Assembly (NCBI GenBank): GCA_017995695.1
Contig: JAGOIJ010000007.1
Location: 1 to 21,712, forward strand
Origin: Candidatus Omnitrophota bacterium
GTDB lineage: Bacteria; Omnitrophota; Gorgyraeia; Gygaellales; Profunditerraquicolaceae
Length of the DNA stretch: 21,712 bases
Direction of reading: 5' to 3'
Below are positions 12,893-21,302 of this stretch, piece by piece; position 1 is the stretch's first letter; every line of letters begins with the position of its first letter. The notes beneath the pieces are model-generated. The model did not search any database. It saw only the letters and a program-made list of their open reading frames with translations, and was not told where the DNA came from. A program made the translations under genes and the position numbers.

Positions 12893-14092
12893 ATGAAATA
12901 TATAGTTTTAGTTGGTGATGGTATGGCGGATTATCCTGTTGCGGAGCTTGATGGCCGAACTCCTTTAGAGGCTGCGAAGACTCCACATATGGATTATATC
13001 GCCTCTGCAGGTCAGCTGGGGCGTGTCAATACTATCCCTGATAACATGTCGCCAGCGTCGGATGTCGCCAATATTTCAATCCTTGGGTATGATCCCCAGC
13101 AATTCTATTCAGGCCGCGGGTCGCTAGAAGCAGCGAATTTGGGGGTTACTTTAGAAGAGGATGATGTTGCGTTTCGGTGTAATCTTATCACTGTTGAAGG
13201 CGATACGCTTGTTGATTACAGCGCCGGTCATATCAGCTCAAAAGAAGCTGCGGATATTATTCACTGCATCGACGCGCAACTTGGTTCCCAGCGTATTAAA
13301 TTCTATCCGGGTGTGAGCTATCGGCATCTTATGGTAGTCAAGGGCGGAGCCTTGCAAGGGTTGCACGATCTGGCATGTAAACCTCCTCATGATATAACCG
13401 GTCAAGATATTTCGAAGAATCTGCCACGGGGCAAAAAGGCAGAGGAGATTATTCAACTCATGGAGCAATCGCGCGCTATCTTGGCAAAGCATGACATTAA
13501 TCAGGTGCGTATTGATCTGAAAGAAAATCCGGCTAATATGATTTGGCTCTGGGGGCAGGGAAAGAAGCCTGCGATGCCAAAGTTTGTTGAGAAATTCAAC
13601 ATTACCGGGAGCGTGATCTCGGCAGTAGATTTGATAAAAGGATTAGGAAGAATCCTGGGGCTTGATGTTATTAATGTCAAGGGGGCCACAGGATATTATG
13701 ATACTAATTATGAAGGCAAAGCAAAAGCAGCGCTTCAGTCTTTAAGACATCATGATTTTGTTTTTGTGCATGTCGAGGCGCCGGACGAGGCAGGCCATAA
13801 TGGAGATCTACGGGAGAAGATAACGGCGATCGAGCGTTTTGATCAGTTTGTGGTTGGCGCCTTTTTGCAGGCTTTTAAAAACAAGCCTGATTTTCGCCTC
13901 TTGGTGCTGCCTGATCATGCAACGCCCGTTGCGTTAAAAACTCATGTGGCAGGAGAGGTTTGCTTTGGGCTTATCGGCAAAGGCATTGCCCCGGGACATT
14001 TTGCGGGTTACAGCGAAAAAGAGGCATTAAGGTCATCGCTTGAGTTTCCTAAAGGCCACGAATTATTGGAGTATGTTATAAAGTCATCGTAG
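12893..14092 (+). CDS. ApgM-like alkaline-phosphatase-superfamily enzyme; probable homoserine kinase
   Basis: The protein is 399 residues. Visible superfamily features are VGDGMADYP (metal Asp9), SPASDVANISILGYDP with the candidate Ser56 nucleophile, YSGRGSLEA, VHVEAPDEAGHNGD and LPDHATPVALKTH. The family is annotated either as archaeal-type cofactor-independent phosphoglycerate mutase or, for members encoded next to threonine genes, as a proposed homoserine kinase (TIGR02535 type). Here hom, thrC and aspartate kinase are neighbours and no GHMP-type thrB is seen, so I favour homoserine kinase: ATP-dependent phosphorylation of homoserine in the cytosol. The phosphoglycerate mutase role cannot be excluded. 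Confidence 0.88.
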   Translation: MKYIVLVGDGMADYPVAELDGRTPLEAAKTPHMDYIASAGQLGRVNTIPDNMSPASDVANISILGYDPQQFYSGRGSLEAANLGVTLEEDDVAFRCNLITVEGDTLVDYSAGHISSKEAADIIHCIDAQLGSQRIKFYPGVSYRHLMVVKGGALQGLHDLACKPPHDITGQDISKNLPRGKKAEEIIQLMEQSRAILAKHDINQVRIDLKENPANMIWLWGQGKKPAMPKFVEKFNITGSVISAVDLIKGLGRILGLDVINVKGATGYYDTNYEGKAKAALQSLRHHDFVFVHVEAPDEAGHNGDLREKITAIERFDQFVVGAFLQAFKNKPDFRLLVLPDHATPVALKTHVAGEVCFGLIGKGIAPGHFAGYSEKEALRSSLEFPKGHELLEYVIKSS

Positions 14093-14111
14093 AATACCGA
14101 GAGGGTGGTTG

Positions 14112-15701
14112 ATGCATTCGACGTTGATTGTCCTGGTAACAATCGTTCTTTTTATCTTAGCGTATGCATGGTATGGCCGTAAGCTTGAGCGCCTTTGGCA
14201 TATCGATCCTAAACGAGCTACTCCGGCTTTCACCAAGTATGATAGCGTTGATTATATACCAGCGCAGAATTGGTTGGTGTTGTTTGGGCATCACTTTTCT
14301 TCGATTGCTGGCGCAGGACCCATTATTGGGCCGGTTATTGCGTGTTTATTATGGGGTTGGTTGCCTGCTTTGCTATGGGTGTTATTGGGAACGATTTTTA
14401 TTGGTGGAGTGTTAGATTTCGGTTCTTTGATAACTTCAGTGCGCGAACATGGTTCTAGCGTTGCTGATATTGCTATGCATGTTGTGTCAAGGCGGGCAAA
14501 GCTGTTGTTTGCTTTCTTTGTCTGGCTTGCGCTAATTTTGGTAGTAGCAGTATTTGCTTATTTGTGCGCAGACACCTTTGTGAAAGAGCCAAAGATTATT
14601 GCCCCTTCACTTGGTCTTATACCGGTAGCTATGATTGTCGGCTTTCTGATGTATCGGGTCCGGGCAAATAGTATTTTAACTACTATTTTTGGTTTAGTTT
14701 GTTTGGTTGGCTTGATGATCGCTGGCAACGTTTGGAGTGTCCAGCTTAGCCAGACGGTTTGGATTGTTATTTTATTGGGGTATTGTTTTTTCGCTTCGGT
14801 ATTGCCGGTGAATATATTGCTTCAGCCGCGTGATTATCTGTCCAGTTTCTTGTTATTTTTTGGATTAGGCGTAGGCTATCTTGGCTTATTGGTTTCCCCA
14901 AAGATAATGACGATGCCGGCAATTTCGCATTGGTCGTCGATGCAGGGCAACCTGTGGCCGATGTTGTTTGTTACGGTGGCTTGCGGGGCAGTTTCAGGTT
15001 TCCATGCTCTTATTGCCAGCGGCACAACTTCAAAACAGATTGCAAGCGAGCGCCATGTGAAGCGTATTGGTTTTGGTGGTATGGTGCTTGAAGGTGTTGT
15101 GGCGGTACTTGCGATTGTTGCCACAGCCATTCTTTTTGCTTCCGGAGATAATCTTCAAGAAGCCATGCAAACTATGGGGCCAATCGGTATTTACGGCAAA
15201 GGGTATGGAGTGATAACTGATCGGCTGTTGTCAGGCCAGGGGAGTTTTATTGCAATTATTATTTTGAATGCGTTTATTTTAACGACGCTTGATACAGCGG
15301 TGCGCATCGCGCGTTATCTTACTGAAGAGTTGTTTAGGTTTAAGAATCGCTATCTTTCAACTATGGTTATTGTAGGCGTTAGCGCTTTTCTGGCTTTAAG
15401 CGGGCAGTGGCAGAGGCTTTGGCCGATATTCGGGGCTTCTAATCAGTTGGTAGCAGCTTTGGCATTATTTGTTTTGAGTTGTTGGTTGTTGGCTAAAGGT
15501 AAAACAGTCCATGTCACTATCTGGCCGGCTTGTTTTATGTTGGTTACCACGATGGCGGCATTAGTGTGGCAGGCGGTGCATTATGTTCGGCAACAGCAGC
15601 ATCTGCTTTTAGTAATCGATGTGGTGTTACTTTTATTAGCGGTGTTTATTGTTTTTGAAGTGGCGCGCGTTTTGCGCAATAGGAGAATACAGCATGCCTA
15701 A
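14112..15701 (+). CDS. cstA: Carbon starvation protein CstA-family transporter
   Basis: CstA proteins are inner-membrane carriers linked to uptake of peptides or pyruvate. The protein is 529 residues, with about 14 hydrophobic segments, and slightly short compared with E. coli CstA. The family hallmark is the N-terminal FGHHFSSIAGAGPIIGPVIA. Others are PVNILLQPRDYLSSF, FHALIASGTTSKQI and LTTLDTAVRIARYL. ATG 14112 is preferred over TTG 14109, with GAGGG at 14101-14105 upstream. The gene lies between the ApgM-like gene and aspartate kinase and overlaps the latter by eight bases. Its place in an amino-acid operon suggests co-expression but not a proven link. Confidence 0.93.
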   Translation: MHSTLIVLVTIVLFILAYAWYGRKLERLWHIDPKRATPAFTKYDSVDYIPAQNWLVLFGHHFSSIAGAGPIIGPVIACLLWGWLPALLWVLLGTIFIGGVLDFGSLITSVREHGSSVADIAMHVVSRRAKLLFAFFVWLALILVVAVFAYLCADTFVKEPKIIAPSLGLIPVAMIVGFLMYRVRANSILTTIFGLVCLVGLMIAGNVWSVQLSQTVWIVILLGYCFFASVLPVNILLQPRDYLSSFLLFFGLGVGYLGLLVSPKIMTMPAISHWSSMQGNLWPMLFVTVACGAVSGFHALIASGTTSKQIASERHVKRIGFGGMVLEGVVAVLAIVATAILFASGDNLQEAMQTMGPIGIYGKGYGVITDRLLSGQGSFIAIIILNAFILTTLDTAVRIARYLTEELFRFKNRYLSTMVIVGVSAFLALSGQWQRLWPIFGASNQLVAALALFVLSCWLLAKGKTVHVTIWPACFMLVTTMAALVWQAVHYVRQQQHLLLVIDVVLLLLAVFIVFEVARVLRNRRIQHA

Positions 15702-16917
15702 TCGGTTGATTGTACAAAAATTCGGTGGTTCTTCAGTCGCAAATGTTGATCGTATTAAAAATGTTGCTACGCGGGTGGTTAGTTATAAGAAAAAAGGTTA
15801 TGATGTTGTCGTAGTGGTCTCTGCGCTGGGTGATACAACTGATGAGCTTCTGGAATTAGCGGCGCAGATTAATAGTGATCCTTCTGAACGAGAAATGGAT
15901 ATGCTGTTATCAACGGGAGAACAGATCTCTGTTGCGTTGTTGGCCATGGCAATCCACAAGCATGGTTGTGAAGCAATATCTTTCACTGGCGCTCAGGTAG
16001 GCATCATTACCGATACAAGCCATACCCGTGCTCGTATTTTAAAGATTAATGCTGACAAGATTAGGGAAGAGCTTAGCAAGGGCAAGATTGTTATTGTGGC
16101 AGGGTTTCAGGGTGTTACTATCCATCAGGATATTACGACGTTGGGTAGGGGTGGTTCTGATCTGACGGCGGTAGCACTTGCCAAAGAACTTAACGCGCAT
16201 GAGTGCGAGATTTATACTGACGTTGAAGGGATCTATACCACTGATCCGCGCATTGAGCCGAAGGCGCGCAAAATAAAAGAGATTACCTATGATGAAATGT
16301 TGGAAATGGCTTCTTTAGGCGCGCAAGTTATGCAGGCGCGCTCTATAGAAGTTGCCAAGAAATTTAACGTGCCCATACATGTGCGTTCCTCATTTTCGAA
16401 CAATCCCGGCACGATGATTATTAAGGAGGTCAAACGAATGGAAGAGGTAGTGGTCAGTGGCGTTACGATCAACAAACATGAAACAAAATGTACCGTGTGT
16501 GATGTGCCTGATAAACCCGGCGTTGCCGCCGAGATCTTTAAAGAGCTTTCGGATGCAGGTGTGAGCGTTGATATGATTGTGCAGAATGTTTCGCATATCC
16601 GTCAGACCGATATTTCTTTTACCGTGAGCAAGGCTGCTGCCGCTAAGGCGCTCAAGATCGTTTCTCGGGTTGCTAAAAAGATTAATGCAGGAGAGGTTAT
16701 TGCGGATGAAGATATCGCTCGCGTTTCTATTGTCGGCGTAGGGATGAAGTCTCATTCGGGCGTCGCTGCTGCCATGTTTGATGTCTTGGCAAAAAACCGC
16801 GTCAATATTGAGATGATTTCAACTTCCGACATAAGTATATCATGCATTATAAAAAAGAAATTTGCCGAAACTGCAGTTAAGGCGTTACACGCGAAGTTTG
16901 GTCTAGCCCAAAATTGA
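15694..16917 (+). CDS. lysC: Aspartate kinase with two ACT domains
   Basis: This is the first enzyme of the aspartate pathway to lysine, threonine and methionine. The protein is 407 residues from ATG 15694, with AGGAGA at 15681-15686. The frame is open back to 15649, but that overlaps cstA. Catalytic motifs are VQKFGGSSVAN (residues 7-17), TTLGRGGSDLTAVAL and YTDVEGIYTTDPR. Residues about 265-335 and 345-400 are paired ACT domains (VPDKPGVAAEIF, SIVGVGMKSHSGVAAAMF), which bind inhibitory lysine/threonine in relatives. A strong internal ribosome-binding site marks a possible separate beta subunit starting at 16438. Confidence 0.96.
   Translation: MPNRLIVQKFGGSSVANVDRIKNVATRVVSYKKKGYDVVVVVSALGDTTDELLELAAQINSDPSEREMDMLLSTGEQISVALLAMAIHKHGCEAISFTGAQVGIITDTSHTRARILKINADKIREELSKGKIVIVAGFQGVTIHQDITTLGRGGSDLTAVALAKELNAHECEIYTDVEGIYTTDPRIEPKARKIKEITYDEMLEMASLGAQVMQARSIEVAKKFNVPIHVRSSFSNNPGTMIIKEVKRMEEVVVSGVTINKHETKCTVCDVPDKPGVAAEIFKELSDAGVSVDMIVQNVSHIRQTDISFTVSKAAAAKALKIVSRVAKKINAGEVIADEDIARVSIVGVGMKSHSGVAAAMFDVLAKNRVNIEMISTSDISISCIIKKKFAETAVKALHAKFGLAQN
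16423..16430 (+). promoter_or_regulatory. Internal Shine-Dalgarno in lysC
   Basis: AAGGAGGT followed eight bases after its last G by ATG 16438 (MEEVVVSG, in frame) would start a 159-residue ACT-only product ending at 16917. This is the arrangement known for Bacillus and Corynebacterium aspartate kinase alpha/beta subunits. Confidence 0.7.
16438..16917 (+). CDS. Possible in-frame beta (regulatory) subunit of aspartate kinase
   Basis: The product is 159 residues, made of the two ACT domains only and sharing frame and stop with lysC. The size matches the beta subunit of alpha2-beta2 aspartate kinases. Evidence is the strong ribosome-binding site and the start at the exact domain boundary, after HVRSSFSNNPGTMI. 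Expression is inferred, not shown. Confidence 0.55.
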   Translation: MEEVVVSGVTINKHETKCTVCDVPDKPGVAAEIFKELSDAGVSVDMIVQNVSHIRQTDISFTVSKAAAAKALKIVSRVAKKINAGEVIADEDIARVSIVGVGMKSHSGVAAAMFDVLAKNRVNIEMISTSDISISCIIKKKFAETAVKALHAKFGLAQN

Positions 16918-16926
16918 GGTTTGCTT

Positions 16927-18507
16927 ATGAGAAACATTAGTGTGTATGATACAACCTTGCGCGACGGCGCTCAAGGCGAAGGCATCTCATATTCGGTTAA
17001 TGATAAGATGCGCATTGCCCGGCAGCTCGATGCGTTGGGGGTAGATTATATCGAAGGCGGCTGGCCTGGGTCTAATCCTAAGGATATGGAGTTCTTTAAG
17101 GCTATGGCTAAAGGAGCGTTACACCACAGCCAGCTTGTTGCTTTTGGTTCGACGCGCCGGCCCCATAGTAACGCGTCCAACGATACCAATCTTAAGGGGA
17201 CTTTACAATCAAAGGCTAAGGTGGTTACGCTGTTTGGCAAAACGTGGGATTTGCATGTGCAGGATGTACTCAAGACGAGCCTTGAAGAAAATCTTGCTAT
17301 GATTGCCGATTCGGTGGGGTATTTAGTTTCAAAAGGCTTAACGGTATTTTATGACGCGGAACATTTTTTTGATGCTTATGCTGCGAACCAAAAGTACAGT
17401 TTGCAATGCCTAATCGCTGCGCAAAATGCAGGAGCGCAAGCTATTGTGCTGTGTGATACAAACGGTGGAACTATTACTTCGCAGATAGTAAGAATTATGC
17501 AAGAGGTGAGGCCGCATATTAACGTCAAGCTTGGGATCCATTGTCATAATGACTGCGAGCTGGCGGTAGCTAATTCTTTAGCGGCAGTGGAAGTTGGGGC
17601 AGATATGGTGCAAGGTACGATTAATGGTATTGGAGAGCGCTGCGGTAATGCAAACCTGATTTCAATTATTGCCAATCTTGCCTTGAAGATGGATACCCGC
17701 TGTTTAAGTAGCAACGCGGTTGCGGAATTGACTAAGGTGTCGCATTTCGTCAGTGAGATAAGTAATATGCGCCAAAGAAATGACCAGCCGTTTGTGGGGG
17801 CATCGGCATTTGCACATAAGGGCGGGGTGCATATTAACGCGGTTATGAAGAATCCGCGCACGTATGAACATATCGATCCGACGATGGTAGGTAATCATCG
17901 TAGAATTTTAGTTTCTGAATTAGCTGGCAAAACCGGTATTTTGCTGCGCGCAAAGGCGCTTGAATTCGACTTAAGCAAAGAAGATCCCAAGACAAAGAAG
18001 ATTTTAAAACTTGTTCAGAATCTTGAAAATCAAGGATACCATTTTGAAGCCGCAGAGGCCTCTTTTGCGTTATTAATGAAAAGGGCCCTGAAGAAACACG
18101 CCAAGTTTTTTGAATTAGAAGGTTTTCGCGTAGTCATTGAAAAACAGTCGAATAAGAAAATTACCTCCGAGGCTATTATTAAGGTCAAGGTAAAGGGGGT
18201 GCGTGAGCATACGGCAGCTGAAGGTGACGGCCCGGTGAACGCTTTGGACAATGCCTTGCGTAAAGCGCTTAAGGATTTTTATCCTGGATTGTCCCGGATG
18301 CACCTTTCTGATTTTAAGGTGCGCGTGCTCGACGAAAAAGCAGGCACCGCAGCAAAGGTGCGCGTGCTTATCCAGTCGCAGGATGAAAAAGATTCCTGGA
18401 GCACGATTGGCGTTTCAGAGAATATCATTGAGGCTTCTTGGCAGGCCTTGATGGATAGCGTCGAATATAAACTGTTAAAAGATGATAAAGGCGGTGTCAA
18501 AGAATAG
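16927..18507 (+). CDS. cimA: (R)-citramalate synthase
   Basis: CimA condenses acetyl-CoA with pyruvate to citramalate, the first step of the threonine-independent route to 2-oxobutyrate and isoleucine. The protein is 526 residues, the length of the long CimA type. The TIM-barrel domain (residues 1-280) shows YDTTLRDGAQGEGISYS, GIHCHNDCELAVANSL and NGIGERCGNANL. A linker and the C-terminal regulatory domain (about 390-515) follow, probably binding isoleucine in relatives. TTG 16921 is open, but ATG 16927 has GAGGT at 16916-16920. An isopropylmalate/homocitrate synthase role is less likely, because the GAQGEGIS form is typical of citramalate synthase. Confidence 0.92.
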   Translation: MRNISVYDTTLRDGAQGEGISYSVNDKMRIARQLDALGVDYIEGGWPGSNPKDMEFFKAMAKGALHHSQLVAFGSTRRPHSNASNDTNLKGTLQSKAKVVTLFGKTWDLHVQDVLKTSLEENLAMIADSVGYLVSKGLTVFYDAEHFFDAYAANQKYSLQCLIAAQNAGAQAIVLCDTNGGTITSQIVRIMQEVRPHINVKLGIHCHNDCELAVANSLAAVEVGADMVQGTINGIGERCGNANLISIIANLALKMDTRCLSSNAVAELTKVSHFVSEISNMRQRNDQPFVGASAFAHKGGVHINAVMKNPRTYEHIDPTMVGNHRRILVSELAGKTGILLRAKALEFDLSKEDPKTKKILKLVQNLENQGYHFEAAEASFALLMKRALKKHAKFFELEGFRVVIEKQSNKKITSEAIIKVKVKGVREHTAAEGDGPVNALDNALRKALKDFYPGLSRMHLSDFKVRVLDEKAGTAAKVRVLIQSQDEKDSWSTIGVSENIIEASWQALMDSVEYKLLKDDKGGVKE

Positions 18508-18512
18508 TTTTT

Positions 18513-21302
18513 ATGAATGAAATCCCATCCCGTTATAACCCTCAAGAAGTAGAAGACAGGTGGTATCAATATTGGCAGGAGCAAAAAAACTTTTCTGCAG
18601 CGCCAAATCCTGCGAAAAAGCCATTTTGTATTGTTATCCCCCCTCCTAATGTAACCGGCATCCTGCATATGGGCCATGCCCTCAATAATACTATCCAAGA
18701 TATCCTTATTCGTTATCACCGCATGAAAGGCGAAGAATCGCTGTGGATGCCAGGAACGGACCATGCTGGCATTGCGACGCAGAATGTCGTTGAGAAATCC
18801 ATTGCTAAAGAAGGATTAAAGCGGCAGGATCTTGGGCGTGAGAAATTCATTGAGCGTGTTTGGCAATGGAGAGAGCAGTATGGTTCAACGATCATCCATC
18901 AACTTAAGAAACTTGGCTCTTCTTGTGCGTGGGAGCGCTTGCGCTTTACCATGGATGATGAGTATTCCAAGGCCGTGCTTGAGGTTTTTGTGCGTCTTTA
19001 TGAGCAGGGGTTGATTTACCAGGGCAATTATATTATTAACTGGTGTCCCCGCTGTCAGACTGCGCTTGCGGATGAAGAGGCCCCGCACCGGGACCTGCAG
19101 GGTAATTTGTATTACATCAAGTATCCTGTGAAAAAGTTGCCAGTTTCCGGTTCTCAGTCGTCAGCAAGAAACAAAAACAAGAAACAAAAGACGGCGGATT
19201 ATATTGTCGTTGCTACAACCAGGCCGGAGACGATGCTAGGGGATACGGCAGTGGCAGTGAATCCCAAGGATAGGCGGTTTAAGCATTTAATCGGCGCAAC
19301 GCTTACGCTTCCTTTAATAAATCGAGAAATTAAAATTATTGCCGATAGTTCTGTTGATATCAAATTTGGAACTGGCGCAGTAAAGGTTACCCCGTCTCAT
19401 GATCCCAATGATTATGCTCTAGGTAAAAAACACAATCTTGATTTTATTACCGTAATGTCTGCAGACGGACGCATGAATGTCTCAGCCGGTGAGTATCAAG
19501 GCATGGATCGATTCGAGGCTCGTGAGGTGATTCTTGAGGATCTTAAAGAGCAAGGGTTGCTTGAGAAGGTAGAGGCGCATGCAATGTCAGCAGGGCATTG
19601 CTATCGCTGTCATACTATTATCGAGCCATATTTGTCTAAACAGTGGTTTGTGAAGATGAAACCTCTGGCTGCGCCTGCGCTTGAGGCAGTAAAAAAAGGG
19701 ACCATCACGTTTTATCCTAAGCGTTGGATGAAAGTGTATATCCATTGGATGGAGCAAATTCAGGATTGGTGTATCTCGCGGCAAATCTGGTGGGGGCACC
19801 GGATTCCTGTTTATTATTGTAAGCAATGCCAGGAGGCAGGAATTTCGGATTCAAGAATTAAAGACCAAAATGCAAATATAAATCCTGGTGTGATAGTTAG
19901 CCGCGTTAAGCCAGAAACATGTCCTCATTGCGGCTCAGCCGAAATCACGCAAGACGAAGATGTGCTTGATACCTGGTTTTCTTCATGGTTGTGGCCGTTT
20001 GCAACGTTTTACTGGCCTTTTGAGTCATCTGATGCGCATAACGTTGCGCAGCAACAAAATGATCTTAAGTATTTTTATCCAACATCGGTTTTGGTGACGG
20101 CGCCAGAGATTATTTTCTTTTGGGTGGCGCGCATGATCATGGCCGGATTTGCTTTTATGGGCGCTGCCCCTTTTAAGGATGTGTATATTCACGGCACGGT
20201 GCGCGATATCGAAGGAAAAAAGATGTCAAAGTCCCTGGGTAATATTATTGATCCGCTTGAGATTATCAAGGAGTACGGAACTGACGCCTTGCGATTCAGT
20301 TTGATTTCTATTACCGCGCAAGGGCAGGATGTATTTCTTTCTAAAGAGCGCTTCGAACAAGGGAGAAATTTCGCGAATAAAATTTGGAATGCCGCGCGGT
20401 TTATATCAATGAACCTCAACCCACAGCAGGTGCGGGTTGATCTATGCGAATATTATCAGGCTCAAACGTTATCCTTAACGAACCGTTGGATACTAAGCCG
20501 GTTTTACTCAACGCTTCAGGAAACGCAGAAACGTTTAGACGCATATAAATTTAACGAGGCAGCTAATAACCTGTATAGCTTTTTTTGGCATGAGTTTTGC
20601 GATTGGTATCTTGAAATGATAAAAGGGGATATCGCTGCTGGCGAAAATCAAGTGGTTATGTATAAAGTGCTTGAAAAGTTTTTGCGCGTCCTGCATCCTT
20701 GTATGCCTTTTATCACTGAAGAGTTGTGGCAGCGGCTTTACGCGTTAGCGCAGCATGCGGATGTTGAGCCAACGAGCATTACCAGGCAAACCTGGCCGCA
20801 CGTGCAGACGCAGATCATTGATAAAAAACTTGAGCAGTCGATGCAGCTTTTATTTGATTGTGTTACGGCTATACGCAATATGCGCTTAGAATTAGAGATT
20901 CCTTTATCAGATGTGGTGGCTGTGCGTATTTGTTTAGCGAATAAGAACAAAAGGGCATTTCTGCAAACGTTTGAGGCTTCGATACGATCGCTTGCTAAGG
21001 TTGGGACGCTTTCCTTTGTTGACCACTATGAGCGTTCGCCGGGTGAATTTGCCAATGTGGTGGCCGATGCGCACGTTGTTATTTCGCTTCCCGGAGAACG
21101 CGAAATAGAAAAACTGAAAATAAAGACAGAGGCCAATATCTTTAAGACTAAATCAGAAATCAAAGCTAAAAAGGCCATGTTGGCAAATGAACATTTCCTT
21201 AAGCGCGCCCCAGCTGAAGTAGTGGCGAAAGAGCAAGAGAGGCTGCAGCAATTAGAGGATACGCTTAAGAAACTTGAGGTAATGCACGATGGGTTCCGAT
21301 AG
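18513..21302 (+). CDS. valS: Valyl-tRNA synthetase
   Basis: This class I synthetase charges tRNA-Val. The protein is 929 residues. The HIGH motif is HMGH (residues 52-55, in PPPNVTGILHMGHALN) and the KMSKS motif is at 570-574. The editing domain carries TTRPETMLGDTAVAVNP. Cysteine pairs (CYRCH, CKQCQ, CPHCG) could bind zinc. The C-terminal coiled coil (about 855-925) is typical of ValS. Two odd insertions are seen: residues about 209-227 (low-complexity, KLPVSGSQSSARNKNKKQK) and about 448-470 (SDSRIKDQNANINPG). It begins five bases after cimA and overlaps nadC by 14 bases. Confidence 0.97.
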   Translation: MNEIPSRYNPQEVEDRWYQYWQEQKNFSAAPNPAKKPFCIVIPPPNVTGILHMGHALNNTIQDILIRYHRMKGEESLWMPGTDHAGIATQNVVEKSIAKEGLKRQDLGREKFIERVWQWREQYGSTIIHQLKKLGSSCAWERLRFTMDDEYSKAVLEVFVRLYEQGLIYQGNYIINWCPRCQTALADEEAPHRDLQGNLYYIKYPVKKLPVSGSQSSARNKNKKQKTADYIVVATTRPETMLGDTAVAVNPKDRRFKHLIGATLTLPLINREIKIIADSSVDIKFGTGAVKVTPSHDPNDYALGKKHNLDFITVMSADGRMNVSAGEYQGMDRFEAREVILEDLKEQGLLEKVEAHAMSAGHCYRCHTIIEPYLSKQWFVKMKPLAAPALEAVKKGTITFYPKRWMKVYIHWMEQIQDWCISRQIWWGHRIPVYYCKQCQEAGISDSRIKDQNANINPGVIVSRVKPETCPHCGSAEITQDEDVLDTWFSSWLWPFATFYWPFESSDAHNVAQQQNDLKYFYPTSVLVTAPEIIFFWVARMIMAGFAFMGAAPFKDVYIHGTVRDIEGKKMSKSLGNIIDPLEIIKEYGTDALRFSLISITAQGQDVFLSKERFEQGRNFANKIWNAARFISMNLNPQQVRVDLCEYYQAQTLSLTNRWILSRFYSTLQETQKRLDAYKFNEAANNLYSFFWHEFCDWYLEMIKGDIAAGENQVVMYKVLEKFLRVLHPCMPFITEELWQRLYALAQHADVEPTSITRQTWPHVQTQIIDKKLEQSMQLLFDCVTAIRNMRLELEIPLSDVVAVRICLANKNKRAFLQTFEASIRSLAKVGTLSFVDHYERSPGEFANVVADAHVVISLPGEREIEKLKIKTEANIFKTKSEIKAKKAMLANEHFLKRAPAEVVAKEQERLQQLEDTLKKLEVMHDGFR
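19137..19192 (+). repeat. Degenerate 7-bp-period insertion within valS
   Basis: Eight heptads: TTGCCAG, TTTCCGG, TTCTCAG, TCGTCAG, then A-rich CAAGAAA, CAAAAAC, AAGAAAC and AAAAGAC. It encodes the low-complexity loop at the edge of the editing domain. It does not resemble conserved ValS sequence. Confidence 0.55.

Noticed and set aside
18490..18512. T-box or attenuator before valS
   Set aside because: Only five bases separate cimA and valS, so there is no room for a leader.
18279..18764. 161-residue reverse ORF across the cimA/valS junction
   Set aside because: It is antisense to two well-supported genes and lacks recognisable motifs.
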